From: Flavobacterium poyangense
GTDB lineage: Bacteria; Bacteroidota; Bacteroidia; Flavobacteriales; Flavobacteriaceae
Length of the DNA stretch: 64,000 bases
NCBI RefSeq assembly: GCF_011751075.1
Contig: NZ_JAALLN010000001.1
Span: 186,001 to 250,000, forward strand
Reading direction: 5' to 3'
Below are positions 8,320 through 17,764 of this stretch, one piece after another. The translations under genes were made by a program, and so were the position numbers. Every line of letters begins with the position of its first letter. Position 1 is the first letter of the stretch. The notes under the pieces are model-generated. The model was given only the letters and a program-made list of their open reading frames with translations. It was not told where the DNA came from and made no database searches.

Positions 8320-11300
8320 ATGAAAGAGAATTTATTTAAAAATCAAGTGTTTTTCCGACTCAAGAAAGTATCACTTTCGTCGTTTGTATTTGCAATTATT
8401 GTATCAGGCAGCAACTTTGTTAACGCAACTGAACAGACAAAAAACAGAAAAAAAATAAACCTGATAAGTCAGAAAAAAGAAATTGATATTGTCAAGGGAA
8501 AGGTTGTAGACGAAACGGGAGGCTCTTTACCGGGAGTTACTGTTTTGGTAGTAGGTACCAAAAAAGGAGCTGTTACGGATATCGATGGAAACTATACTAT
8601 TGAAGCCAAAGTTGGTGATGTATTGCAATTTTCATATGTAGGTTTGCAAACCAAGACTGTAACTGTTGATGGGCCAATTGTAAATGTTACTTTATCAGGA
8701 GGCAGTGGGGAAACACTGGAAAATGTAGTGATCATTGGATCGCGTAATCCCGCCAGAACCGTTACAGAATCTGCGGTTCCTATTGATGTAATTGCAATGA
8801 AAGAAATTGCAACACAAGGGGCACAAACCAACCTGAATCAGATTTTAAACATGGTGGCGCCTTCCTTTACGTCAAATACCCAAACGGTTGCCGACGGAAC
8901 GGATCACCTTGATCCGGCTCAATTAAGAGGTTTGGGGCCCGATCAGGTATTGGTTTTAGTAAATGGTAAACGAAGACATACTTCGGCCTTAGTCAATATA
9001 AACGGAACACCGGGAAGAGGATCTGTAGGAACTGATTTGAATGCGATTCCGTCCTTTGCGCTTGAAAAAATAGAAGTACTTCGAGATGGGGCTTCTGCTC
9101 AATACGGTTCTGATGCTATTGCGGGAGTTATTAACCTTAATATAAAAAAGGATACTAAAAAATTAGATGTCAATCTCTTTTCAGGGAGTAATTTTTCCAG
9201 AAATGCCAATGACCACAGAGGAGGCAATGATGGTAACCATTACCAAATGGATCTTAATTACGGAACAAATCTGGGCAAAGAAAAAAGTTTTATTAATCTA
9301 ACAGGTAGCTTGCAACTACGTGATGCCACAAGCAGAGCCGATGATGCGACCGGAACAATCTATAACGCTTACAACGCTATCGAACAAAGAGCTTTTAAAG
9401 ATGGAATCAATATTAATTCTCTATTTGGAAACATTAGCAATACCCCTAATTCGGCTCAGATTATTAATCTGATAAAAGGTTATGCTCCCCAAATAAACTA
9501 TTTTACCGGAACACAGCAAACAAATATCGCTAATGCAACCACTATTCCACAATTGCAAACGGCATTAAATTTTGATGCTACAGATGGAGAACTGGCTTAC
9601 AGAAATCTGCAAAGACAAAACTTTAATATGAGAGTAGGTCAATCTGCATTTAAGAGTGTCCAGTTCTTTTTGAATGCTGCCTATCCTATAAATGAAAAGT
9701 TAGAAGTTTATGTTTTTGGAGGAACGAGCTATAGAGAAGGGGAATCTGCCGGTTTTTTCAGAAGACCTAATCAGTCCAGATCGTATACCGGTTTATACTT
9801 AAATGGTTTCCTGCCTGAGATTCATTCCACTATTAATGATCTTTCTGCCGCAACGGGGCTTAGAGGTACTATTTTTAAAGATTGGAACTTTGATTTGAGT
9901 AATACCTATGGCCGAAATGCTTTTGATTACAATATAGAAAATACCGTAAATGCAACCATGAGAGAAGGTTCTCCTACCAAATTTGATGCCGGAGGTTTAC
10001 GTTTTGCCCAAAACACAACCAACTTTGACATGAGCAAAAAGTTCCATACGCTAAACGTAGCTTTTGGTGCCGAGTATCGTTACGAACTGTACGGTATCAA
10101 TGCCGGTGTTCCCGATTCTTACAGTCAATACGATATCAACGGAAATGTAGTTACCGGTACAACGCCTGCCAACATAAGAGTTACGGACTTCTATGGAGCC
10201 GCCAGACCTGGTGGAGCACAGGTTTTTCCGGGATACAGAGCAGAAAATGCTAAAGATGAAAAAAGAAACAGTGTTGCCGTTTATACAGATTTAGAATTAG
10301 ATGTAACCGAAAAATGGTTATTAAATGGAGCTGTTCGCTTTGAAAATTATTCTGATTTTGGCAGCACCACTAATTTTAAAATAGCAACGCGTTATAAACT
10401 TACTGATAATATCAACTTGCGCGGTGCTTTCTCAACCGGATTCAGAGCTCCATCCTTACATCAAATTTACTACGAATCAACTGCCACGCAATTTACGGGA
10501 GGGGTTCCTTTTGAAGTAGGAACTTTCAGCAATGATTCTGAAATAGCCAAATTACTTGGAATCCCTAAATTAAAACAAGAGGAATCTACTAGCGTAAGTG
10601 CCGGATTTACTGCCAAAATTCCAGCCGCCAACATTACAATAACTGCTGATGCGTATTTCATAAAAATAGACGACAGAGTGGTACTTACGGATCAATTTAC
10701 GCCAACTCCTCTTACTCAGCCTTTGTATGATCAGGCTGGGGCAAATGCGGCCACTTTTTTTGCCAATGCAATTGATACCGAATCCAAAGGAATTGATGTA
10801 GTGATTACCAATAAACTTAACTTAAATGAAAATCTGACTTTAAAAAATGATTTATCCGGGACTTTTTCAAAAACACATAAAATAGGGAACATTCATGCCT
10901 CTCCAATATTAGAAGCTGCTGGACAAGTCAACACTTATTTTTCAGAGTCCTCCAGAATTTATCTGGAAGAGGCAGTGCCTCGAGTAAAAGTAAACTTAAC
11001 CAATAGTCTTACTTACAAGAAGTTTGATTTCTTTTTAAGAAATGTATATTTTGGACAAGTAACAGACCCAAACGTAGCTGACGTAAATGGTGATGGTCTT
11101 GTAGGCGCTACTATTGTGAATGGAAAAGCGGTAGAAAATGAACACCCGGTTTGGGGAGGAAAAGTTATTACCGATATGTCGGTTGGTTTCAAAATTAGCC
11201 CTATAACCAAAATCATAATTGGTGCAAACAATGTTTTTGATATTTATCCGGACAAAAACCTGGGCCCACAAACCGCCAGAAGAGCCAACGGTGTTGATGC

Positions 11301-11439
11301 AAACGGAAATGTAACTTATGCCGCAGCAGCAACTGCTATTGATTTATCAAATCAAAATCAATTTGTGTATTCCAGAAACGTATCGCAATTTGGTCAAAAC
11401 GGACGCTTTGTTTTTGCCCGATTAAGCTTTAGCTTCTAA
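8320..11439 (+). CDS. Large TonB-dependent receptor
   Basis: 1039 aa outer-membrane receptor. Long N-terminal export signal (VSLSSFVFAIIVSGSNFVNAT), then a CarboxypepD_reg-like domain (IVKGKVVDETGGSLPGVTV, about 60-130). The plug is strongly conserved (QLRGLGPDQVLVLVNGKRRH, IEVLRDGASAQYGSDAIAGV, about 140-270). A 22-strand-type barrel follows, ending FARLSFSF. The wording NGKRRHTSALVN and the size resemble receptors of the large 'iron-complex/TonB' group common in Bacteroidota. No SusD-like or DUF4249 partner follows; the next gene is uvrB. Substrate unknown. Confidence 0.9.
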   Translation: MKENLFKNQVFFRLKKVSLSSFVFAIIVSGSNFVNATEQTKNRKKINLISQKKEIDIVKGKVVDETGGSLPGVTVLVVGTKKGAVTDIDGNYTIEAKVGDVLQFSYVGLQTKTVTVDGPIVNVTLSGGSGETLENVVIIGSRNPARTVTESAVPIDVIAMKEIATQGAQTNLNQILNMVAPSFTSNTQTVADGTDHLDPAQLRGLGPDQVLVLVNGKRRHTSALVNINGTPGRGSVGTDLNAIPSFALEKIEVLRDGASAQYGSDAIAGVINLNIKKDTKKLDVNLFSGSNFSRNANDHRGGNDGNHYQMDLNYGTNLGKEKSFINLTGSLQLRDATSRADDATGTIYNAYNAIEQRAFKDGININSLFGNISNTPNSAQIINLIKGYAPQINYFTGTQQTNIANATTIPQLQTALNFDATDGELAYRNLQRQNFNMRVGQSAFKSVQFFLNAAYPINEKLEVYVFGGTSYREGESAGFFRRPNQSRSYTGLYLNGFLPEIHSTINDLSAATGLRGTIFKDWNFDLSNTYGRNAFDYNIENTVNATMREGSPTKFDAGGLRFAQNTTNFDMSKKFHTLNVAFGAEYRYELYGINAGVPDSYSQYDINGNVVTGTTPANIRVTDFYGAARPGGAQVFPGYRAENAKDEKRNSVAVYTDLELDVTEKWLLNGAVRFENYSDFGSTTNFKIATRYKLTDNINLRGAFSTGFRAPSLHQIYYESTATQFTGGVPFEVGTFSNDSEIAKLLGIPKLKQEESTSVSAGFTAKIPAANITITADAYFIKIDDRVVLTDQFTPTPLTQPLYDQAGANAATFFANAIDTESKGIDVVITNKLNLNENLTLKNDLSGTFSKTHKIGNIHASPILEAAGQVNTYFSESSRIYLEEAVPRVKVNLTNSLTYKKFDFFLRNVYFGQVTDPNVADVNGDGLVGATIVNGKAVENEHPVWGGKVITDMSVGFKISPITKIIIGANNVFDIYPDKNLGPQTARRANGVDANGNVTYAAAATAIDLSNQNQFVYSRNVSQFGQNGRFVFARLSFSF

Positions 11440-11532
11440 GCTACTGAGTTGCTAAGATGCTAAGTTTTATTTTTAAACATATGGATTTGCTGTAATTTAA
11501 AATCTCAGAAACTTAGCATCTTAGTAGCTTAG
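11436..11532. repeat. CTTAG-type intergenic hairpin
   Basis: Arm 11436-11467 (CTAAGCTACT...AAGATGCTAAGTTT) is the reverse complement of 11509-11532 (AAACTTAGCATCTTAGTAGC TTAG), apart from an 8-nt insertion. Related hairpins lie at 22.7, 51.3 and 62.3 kb. Confidence 0.75.
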
Positions 11533-11560
11533 AGCCTTTCTACCACAAAATGAGAATTTT

Positions 11561-11600
11561 AAAAAGCCGTTAACATTAGTTTGTTAATGGCTTTTTTTTG
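11561..11600 (+). terminator. Rho-independent terminator
   Basis: AAAAAGCCGTTAAC (11561-11574) pairs with GTTAATGGCTTTTT (11583-11596) and is followed by a T run. It ends the TonB receptor transcript upstream of uvrB. Confidence 0.75.
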
Positions 11601-11670
11601 ATTTCGGCTTTCCGCAAAAAAAGAAATCAAACTCGTATCTTTACAACACTAAAATTTTCATCAGTCAAAA

Positions 11671-13662
11671 ATGGAGTTTCAAGTTTCCTCAGATTATAGT
11701 CCAAAAGGCGATCAGCCACAAGCCATTCAAAAACTCGCACAAGGAGTTGTGGATGGCGAAAAATATCAAACTTTATTAGGAGTTACGGGTTCGGGAAAAA
11801 CATTTACGGTAGCCAATGTTATTCAGGAAGTGCAAAGACCTACTTTGGTTCTGGCACATAACAAAACTTTGGCAGCACAGTTGTATTCTGAATTCAAGCA
11901 ATTTTTCCCTAATAATGCAGTGGAATATTTTGTTTCGTACTACGATTATTACCAACCCGAAGCTTTTATGCCCGTAACAGGGGTTTTTATTGAAAAGGAT
12001 TTATCTATCAATGAAGAGCTTGAAAAGATGCGTTTGAGCACCACTTCTTCCCTCCTTTCGGGTCGACGTGATATTTTGGTCGTTGCATCAGTTTCTTGTT
12101 TGTATGGTATCGGAAATCCGGTTGAATTTCAGAAAAACGTAATCGCGATAGAAAAGGATCAGGTCATTTCACGTACCAAACTATTGCACAGTCTGGTTCA
12201 GAGTTTGTACGCCCGAACTGAAGCCGATTTTACACCCGGAACTTTCAGAATCAAAGGTGATACTGTCGAAGTATATCCAAGTTATGCGGACGATGCGTTT
12301 AGAATTCACTTTTTCGGAGACGAAATTGAAGAAATAGAATCTTTTGACTCCAAGACTTCTCAAGTGATTGAAAAGTTTAATAAACTGACTATTTATCCGG
12401 CCAATATGTTTGTGACTTCTCCGGATGTCCTGCAAGCTGCTATCTGGGAAATTCAGCAAGACCTGGTCAAACAAGTCGATTATTTTAAAGAAATCGGAAA
12501 ACATCTCGAAGCAAAACGTCTGGAAGAACGTACCAATTTTGACTTAGAAATGATTCGGGAATTGGGGTATTGCTCCGGAATTGAGAATTACTCACGTTAT
12601 CTTGACGGCAGAGATGCCGGAACAAGACCTTTCTGTTTGCTGGATTATTTCCCAAACGATTATCTGATGGTGGTAGACGAAAGTCACGTAACCGTTTCAC
12701 AGGTTCATGCCATGTACGGAGGCGACAGAAGCCGAAAAGAAAACTTGGTGGAATACGGTTTCCGACTACCGGCCGCAATGGACAACAGGCCTTTGAAGTT
12801 TGAAGAATTTGAAGCCATGCAAAATCAGGTCATTTATGTCTCTGCCACCCCAGCCGATTATGAATTACAAAAAAGCGATGGTATTTACGTAGAACAAGTG
12901 ATTCGTCCGACAGGATTGTTAGACCCAATTATAGAAATTCGTCCGAGTTTGAACCAGATTGATGATTTAATCGAGGAAATTCAGGTTCGTTGTGAATTAG
13001 ACGAAAGAGTTTTGGTTACTACTTTAACGAAAAGAATGGCCGAAGAATTAGCCAAATACTTAACCAAAGTAAATATTCGTTGTCGCTATATTCACTCTGA
13101 TGTTGACACTTTAGAGCGTATCGAGATCATGCAGGATCTGAGAAAAGGTATTTTTGATGTTTTAATTGGAGTTAATTTACTTCGTGAAGGATTAGATTTA
13201 CCCGAAGTTTCTTTGGTTGCGATTCTTGATGCTGATAAAGAAGGATTCCTTCGCAGTCACAGATCACTGACGCAAACCATCGGTCGTGCGGCAAGAAATC
13301 TAAATGGTAAAGCGATTATGTATGCGGATAAAATTACAGCCAGTATGCAAAAAACAATCGACGAAACCAGCTATCGACGAACCAAACAAATGAATTTTAA
13401 CACCGAAAATAATATTGTACCACAGGCATTAAATAAAAAAATCGATAGTGCCTTTACTAAAAATCCGTTGGTAGAATTTGAGCTTGGACATACGCTCCCG
13501 GTAGCAGCAGAACCGGAAACAGCATATATGTCTAAAGGCGATCTGGAAAAAATGATTCGTGAAAAACGAAAATCAATGGAAAAAGCAGCTAAAGAATTAG
13601 ACTTTTTACAAGCTGCAAAGTTGCGTGATGATATTAAAAAACTACAGGAACAACTCCCTTAA
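11671..13662 (+). CDS. uvrB: Excinuclease ABC subunit B
   Basis: 663 aa DNA-damage recognition helicase of nucleotide excision repair, acting with UvrA and UvrC. Conserved: N-terminal SDYSPKGDQPQAI, Walker A GVTGSGKTFT (37-46), beta-hairpin region YYDYYQPEAF (about 91-100), DESHVTVSQ, helicase motif EGLDLPEVSLVAILDADKEG and QTIGRAARN. The C-terminal UVR motif (KAAKELDFLQAAKLRDDIKK) binds UvrC. A -7-like TATCTTTA is at 11636-11643. It converges with the next gene with a 4-bp overlap of their 3' ends. Confidence 0.97.
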   Translation: MEFQVSSDYSPKGDQPQAIQKLAQGVVDGEKYQTLLGVTGSGKTFTVANVIQEVQRPTLVLAHNKTLAAQLYSEFKQFFPNNAVEYFVSYYDYYQPEAFMPVTGVFIEKDLSINEELEKMRLSTTSSLLSGRRDILVVASVSCLYGIGNPVEFQKNVIAIEKDQVISRTKLLHSLVQSLYARTEADFTPGTFRIKGDTVEVYPSYADDAFRIHFFGDEIEEIESFDSKTSQVIEKFNKLTIYPANMFVTSPDVLQAAIWEIQQDLVKQVDYFKEIGKHLEAKRLEERTNFDLEMIRELGYCSGIENYSRYLDGRDAGTRPFCLLDYFPNDYLMVVDESHVTVSQVHAMYGGDRSRKENLVEYGFRLPAAMDNRPLKFEEFEAMQNQVIYVSATPADYELQKSDGIYVEQVIRPTGLLDPIIEIRPSLNQIDDLIEEIQVRCELDERVLVTTLTKRMAEELAKYLTKVNIRCRYIHSDVDTLERIEIMQDLRKGIFDVLIGVNLLREGLDLPEVSLVAILDADKEGFLRSHRSLTQTIGRAARNLNGKAIMYADKITASMQKTIDETSYRRTKQMNFNTENNIVPQALNKKIDSAFTKNPLVEFELGHTLPVAAEPETAYMSKGDLEKMIREKRKSMEKAAKELDFLQAAKLRDDIKKLQEQLP

Positions 13663-14060
13663 TTGTGTTGTTCCTGAAAAACTTTCAATAATACTTTAGG
13701 ATCAAGCATAGCGTTTGGTGCTTTTTGCATCAACTCTAAAATTCGTTTTGTAGCCATTGGATTCAACCCCATCTCAATTGCAATCTGTTGTATTGCCAAT
13801 GCTTCTTTTTCGTGCAATATACCATCACAATACATGATTAAAGCCAATCTGTAGAATTGCTGAATGCGTTGAAATTCAGATTTTATCTTTAGCGGGGTAT
13901 GTTCCTGATGAAATAAATCCTGAAAGTCTTTTTTATCGATATTCAATTCCTGAGCTACCAGCCACAAAAAATCCAATTCTCGTTTATGCAACTGACCATC
14001 AACTGTCGAGAAAGCGATCATTTCTAAAAGTAAACTTCTCTTTTGTTCTTCGGTATTCAT
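13659..14060 (-). CDS. TerB-like protein
   Basis: 133 aa from the chosen start ATG at 14060; an upstream in-frame ATG at 14108 would add 16 unconserved residues (MCFRFKNNN...). The all-helical body (LLLEMIAFSTVDGQLHKRELDFL... then YRLALIMYCDGILHEKEALAIQQIA) shows the duplicated acidic 'D-G--H--E' pattern of TerB/TerB-like domains, which bind metal ions. In the wider family these are linked to tellurite resistance and envelope stress, but no other ter genes are present, so the role is open. The 3' end overlaps uvrB by 4 bp. Confidence 0.65.
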   Translation of the reverse strand: MNTEEQKRSLLLEMIAFSTVDGQLHKRELDFLWLVAQELNIDKKDFQDLFHQEHTPLKIKSEFQRIQQFYRLALIMYCDGILHEKEALAIQQIAIEMGLNPMATKRILELMQKAPNAMLDPKVLLKVFQEQHN

Positions 14061-14116
14061 CAATTTCTTATTTTTAGCTAAATTATTGTTTTTAAATCTA
14101 AAACACAAAAAAACGC

Positions 14117-14917
14117 ATGATTCGGCTAATCTTCATTTTCATTTTCCTTGGGATAATCTTTAGCGGTCATGCACAAGAAAGTACGGCATCCAAAAATGTT
14201 TCCACTTTCACCATTGAGGCGCCACAGCTAAAAACCAGTAAAAAAATCTGGATTTATTTACCTGAAAATTATTCAAGCGCTATCCAAAAAAAATATCCCG
14301 TGCTCTATATGCATGACGCTCAAAATTTATTTGATGCTAAAACCTCTTACGCGGGAGAATGGAATGTTGACGAAAAACTGGACAGCTTAAAAGCGCAGGT
14401 AATTGTGGTTGGAATCGAACACGGAAATGATAAACGAATTGATGAATTAACGCCCTTTAAAAATGAAAAATACGGCGGCGGAAATGCAGACAATTATCTT
14501 GAATTTATCGTAAAAACGCTAAAACCGTATATCGATAAAGAATACCGAACTAGGCCAAATACCAAAAACACGCAAATCATGGGAAGTTCCCTTGGTGGAT
14601 TGGTTTCGTATTACGCACTATTAAAATACCCAAAAGTATTTGGAAAAGCAGGCGTCTTTTCGCCTTCTTTCTGGTTTTCCAATGACATTTATACTTTAAC
14701 AGAAAAAGCGCCTAAAATAAAGACCAAAATTTACTTTTTGTGTGGTGATAGCGAAGATGAAAATATGGTAAAAGACATGACCAAAATGGAACGATTACTG
14801 GACAAAAACCGTTGTTACTGTCTCCACTTAACCCAATCAAAAATTGTAAAAGGCGGACAGCATAACGAAAAACTTTGGAGGGATAATTTTGTAACCGCCT
14901 TTTTATGGTTGAATTAA
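14117..14917 (+). CDS. Secreted esterase, alpha/beta hydrolase of the esterase D type
   Basis: 266 aa with a signal peptide (cleavage near residue 20, SGHAQ). Esterase D/Fes-like fold: IWIYLPENY, YPVLYMHDAQNLFD, nucleophile in GSSLGG (Ser158), acid about Asp211 (CGDSEDE) and His249 (KGGQHNEKLW). In this group enzymes hydrolyse siderophore esters, feruloyl esters or S-formylglutathione; the signal peptide argues for a periplasmic substrate. It sits 13 bp before the dipeptide epimerase gene, so the two may be co-transcribed. Confidence 0.82.
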   Translation: MIRLIFIFIFLGIIFSGHAQESTASKNVSTFTIEAPQLKTSKKIWIYLPENYSSAIQKKYPVLYMHDAQNLFDAKTSYAGEWNVDEKLDSLKAQVIVVGIEHGNDKRIDELTPFKNEKYGGGNADNYLEFIVKTLKPYIDKEYRTRPNTKNTQIMGSSLGGLVSYYALLKYPKVFGKAGVFSPSFWFSNDIYTLTEKAPKIKTKIYFLCGDSEDENMVKDMTKMERLLDKNRCYCLHLTQSKIVKGGQHNEKLWRDNFVTAFLWLN

Positions 14918-14930
14918 AAAAACACAGCAT

Positions 14931-15944
14931 ATGGAATTGATTTTAAGAGAATACAATCTAAAACTAAAACACACCTTTACCATTTCCCGAGAATCAATTG
15001 ATTTTCAGCCCTCGCTTATTGTCGAACTAAAAAGTGATGGTTTTTCAGGTTTTGGAGAAGCAACTTCGAATCCGTATTACAAAACTACCGTTCCGGTAAT
15101 GATAGCGGATTTAGAAAAAATCCGAACTCTTATTGAACGTACCGAAAACGAAACTCCTGAAGCTTTTTGGACTAAAATATATCCTCATTTAAAACAGGAC
15201 ATGTTTGCTTTATGCGCTCTGGATATGGCCTATACGGATTTGTATGCCAGAAAAAAAGGCAAGAAATTATACGAATTATGGGGGTACTCTATTCACAATA
15301 ACCCGATGACCGATTACACTATCGGGATTGCTTCTATAGAAAAAATGGTTTCTAAAATGCAGGAGCTTCCCTGGCCTATTTACAAAATTAAACTGGGAAC
15401 CAAAGAAGATATTGCCATTGTAAAAGAATTACGAAAACACACCGATGCCATTTTCAGAATTGATGCCAACTGCGACTGGGAGGTCGATGAAACAATCCAT
15501 AATTCGATAGAATTAAAAAAATTAGGTGTTGAATTTCTGGAACAACCTATAAAAGCTGATAACTGGGAAGGACACAGAGAAATTTTCAAACATTCCGCTT
15601 TGCCGGTAATTGCCGATGAAAGCTGTATTCTTGAAGAAGATGTTGCAAAATGCCACCATCATTTTCATGGCGTAAATGTCAAATTGGTAAAATGCGGCGG
15701 ACTAACACCCGGCAAACGCATGATTGAAGAAGCTAAAAAATTAGGCTTAAAAACGATGGTGGGCTGCATGACGGAATCTACTGTAGGAATTTCAGCCATC
15801 GCGCATTTATTACCTCAATTAGATTATGTAGACATGGATGGCGCTTTACTTTTAGAACAAGATATTGCAAGCGGTATAACCCTAAAAGACGGCGTGATTC
15901 ATTATTCTGAACTTAATGGGACCGGAGTATCTTTAATTCATTAA
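14931..15944 (+). CDS. Dipeptide epimerase (L-Ala-D/L-Glu epimerase type)
   Basis: 337 aa enolase-superfamily enzyme of the muconate-lactonising/AEE subgroup, epimerising dipeptides such as L-Ala-D-Glu from murein peptides. Catalytic and metal residues are in place: KxK motif YKIKLG (Lys152, Lys154), Asp178 (RIDAN), Glu204 (LEQPI), Asp229-Glu230 (IADES), second catalytic Lys251 (VNVKLVKCGG) and DMDG near 301-304. Neighbours (secreted esterase before, BioF-like PLP enzyme after) fit a cell-wall peptide recycling or small-molecule role, but exact dipeptide specificity cannot be read here. Confidence 0.88.
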   Translation: MELILREYNLKLKHTFTISRESIDFQPSLIVELKSDGFSGFGEATSNPYYKTTVPVMIADLEKIRTLIERTENETPEAFWTKIYPHLKQDMFALCALDMAYTDLYARKKGKKLYELWGYSIHNNPMTDYTIGIASIEKMVSKMQELPWPIYKIKLGTKEDIAIVKELRKHTDAIFRIDANCDWEVDETIHNSIELKKLGVEFLEQPIKADNWEGHREIFKHSALPVIADESCILEEDVAKCHHHFHGVNVKLVKCGGLTPGKRMIEEAKKLGLKTMVGCMTESTVGISAIAHLLPQLDYVDMDGALLLEQDIASGITLKDGVIHYSELNGTGVSLIH

Positions 15945-16262
15945 GCATAAATATTTTTAACACATAGAAACATCCTTTTGAAAACGAAAAAAGGCCTTTC
16001 ATTTATTTAAAATTTCAGTTGTCAGTCTGAACGAAGTCGAAGACCAATTGTCAGCCTGAGCGAAGTCGAAGGCCAGTTGTCAGTCTGAGCGAAGTCGAAG
16101 ACCAGTTGTCAGCCTGAGCGAAGTCGAAGGCCACATAGCTTGACTATGGACTGAAAGGAGTTTCTTTTTTACATGCTTTTTTTAAAGCAGAATCTATGTT
16201 TTTGTGTGTTAAGCACAAATTTTACGAATTACACTAACCCGATTAACTATAATATAAGTTTA
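15945..16262. repeat. Gap with four 29-bp tandem repeats
   Basis: Four head-to-tail units with exact period 29 start at 16021, 16050, 16079 and 16108. Core: GTCAG(C/T)CTGAGCGAAGTC, followed by GAAG and a variable 'RCCARTT' tail alternating A/G. There are no unique spacers, so this is not a CRISPR. Single copies of the core occur at 33.07, 33.88, 34.32 and 42.47-42.53 kb. Confidence 0.85.
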
Positions 16263-17300
16263 ATGAAAGTCAATCAATTTCCGGATCGCATTATTGAAAT
16301 AAACCAGGAACCTTATTTGTATTTTGGTGGTACAGCTTATTTGGGATTATCAACCAACAGTGATTTTCAGCAGTTAGTAATCAAAAACATGCTGAAATGG
16401 GGAACCACTTACGGGAGCTCCAGAAATGCGAATGTTAAACTTACTGCTTATGATAACGGTGAAACCTTTCTAGCCGGTCATATAAAAGCAGAAGCAGCCG
16501 TAACGGTTTCATCGGGAATGCTGGCCGGAAAAATTGTAATAGACGAACTGAATAAAGAAACGGACTGCTATTTTCATTTCCCAAACGCCCATCCTGCCAT
16601 TAAAACCCATAACAGTCTTCCAGTTATTATTGATGCTAAAATCAATCCGAGGTTACTGGATAAAACACCGGAGCGCATTACCATTCTTACGGACGCTGTT
16701 CCCGCAGATCAGACAAAAGCGATTGATCTATCAATTTTAAAAGAAATCCCCAATCACAAAGAAATTACACTTCTCATAGACGAATCCCATTCGCTTGGAA
16801 TTCTGGGCGAAAACGGTTGTGGAATTTATGCTGAAATTCAGCTCCCGATTAAACGAAAAATCATGGTAGCATCTTTAGGTAAAGCATTTGGACTGACAGG
16901 AGGCGTTATTGCGAGCGATCTTTCCTTCATCAATCAAATAAAAAAAACAGACACTTTTATTTCGGCAGCCGGAATGAATCCTGCTTTTGTGCAAACACTG
17001 GCAGATGCTTCAGAAATCTATCCAAAGCAGCATCAAAAACTTTTAGAGAACTTGAGTTACATCGATACAAAACTCATTAAAAACGAGAATATTAAATTTG
17101 ATAAAAACTACCCCCTGCTTTATATCGAAATTGAAAGTATAACCGAGATACTCAAAAAAAATAAAATCATTATAGCCAATTTTAAATATCAGGAAAACAC
17201 CAAAGACATCAATAGAATTGTGATTACTGCCAATCATCTTAAAGAAGATTTAGACAAAATGATACAGGTTTTAAATGACTACAACTCTGACTGTACATAA
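16263..17300 (+). CDS. BioF/KBL-like PLP-dependent acyltransferase or aminotransferase
   Basis: 345 aa fold-type I PLP enzyme. The start is placed at ATG 16263 (MKVNQFPDRI); an upstream frame from 16173 adds 30 unconserved residues from repeat-flanking DNA. It resembles the alpha-oxoamine synthase family: GTAYLGLS, NYGSSR-like TTYGSSRNAN (48-57), SSGMLAG (83-89), DESHSLG (Asp173) and the Schiff-base Lys207 in ASLGKAFGLTGG. It is shorter than typical BioF (about 380-390 aa), and no biotin genes surround it, so biotin synthesis is not implied. The upstream dipeptide epimerase suggests a linked but unknown pathway. Confidence 0.75.
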   Translation: MKVNQFPDRIIEINQEPYLYFGGTAYLGLSTNSDFQQLVIKNMLKWGTTYGSSRNANVKLTAYDNGETFLAGHIKAEAAVTVSSGMLAGKIVIDELNKETDCYFHFPNAHPAIKTHNSLPVIIDAKINPRLLDKTPERITILTDAVPADQTKAIDLSILKEIPNHKEITLLIDESHSLGILGENGCGIYAEIQLPIKRKIMVASLGKAFGLTGGVIASDLSFINQIKKTDTFISAAGMNPAFVQTLADASEIYPKQHQKLLENLSYIDTKLIKNENIKFDKNYPLLYIEIESITEILKKNKIIIANFKYQENTKDINRIVITANHLKEDLDKMIQVLNDYNSDCT

Positions 17301-17764
17301 AAAGAGTTGCCACTAATTGCACGAATTTGCGCAAATTATTTTTTTAACCTACTCGCTAATTTTCTAAGATATCCTAAAACCGGAACTTACTAAATAGCCA
17401 TTTTTCGTCTTGTGGAAGAGTAAAACTTTTTTAACTCAAAAAAAAAATCGATATGATCACTTTAATCTGTGGCAAGACCAAAAAAAATGCCACTGATTCC
17501 ACTGATTAAAAAGGATTTCTTTTCTTTTTTAACTCAAAAGAAATCGATATAATCACTTTAATCTGTGGCAAGACCAAAAAAACTACTACTGGTTCCACTG
17601 ATTAAAAGGATTTTTTTCCTGATTCATAGTTATTGACCAACAATCTATTTCGAAACAAAAACAATTCGTGCAAATTCGTGCAATTCGCGGCAAAAAATCC
17701 ACGCACACCACAATAAATTACAGTCTGATCATTTTTAAAACGTACCTTTGTAAAAAATTAAACG
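17301..17764. repeat. Repeat-rich gap before the DUF1456 gene
   Basis: 464 bp without a gene. Two direct copies of about 90 bp (17428-17518 and 17525-17612) share TTTTTTAACTCAAAA, ATCGATATRATCACTTTAAT, CTGTGGCAAGACC and CCACTGATTAAAA. 'GCCACTAATTGCACGAATT' (about 17308) and its inverse 'GTGCAATTCGCGGCAAAAA' (about 17675) bracket the block and recur at 56.7-57.1 and 62.1 kb. Confidence 0.8.
17743..17750 (+). promoter_or_regulatory. -7 promoter box of the DUF1456 gene
   Basis: TACCTTTG, a perfect TAnnTTTG, 14 bp before the start codon. Confidence 0.55.

Noticed and set aside
16021..16133. CRISPR-like regular 29-bp period
   Set aside because: Units are directly adjacent with no unique spacers and no cas genes nearby; it is a simple tandem repeat.
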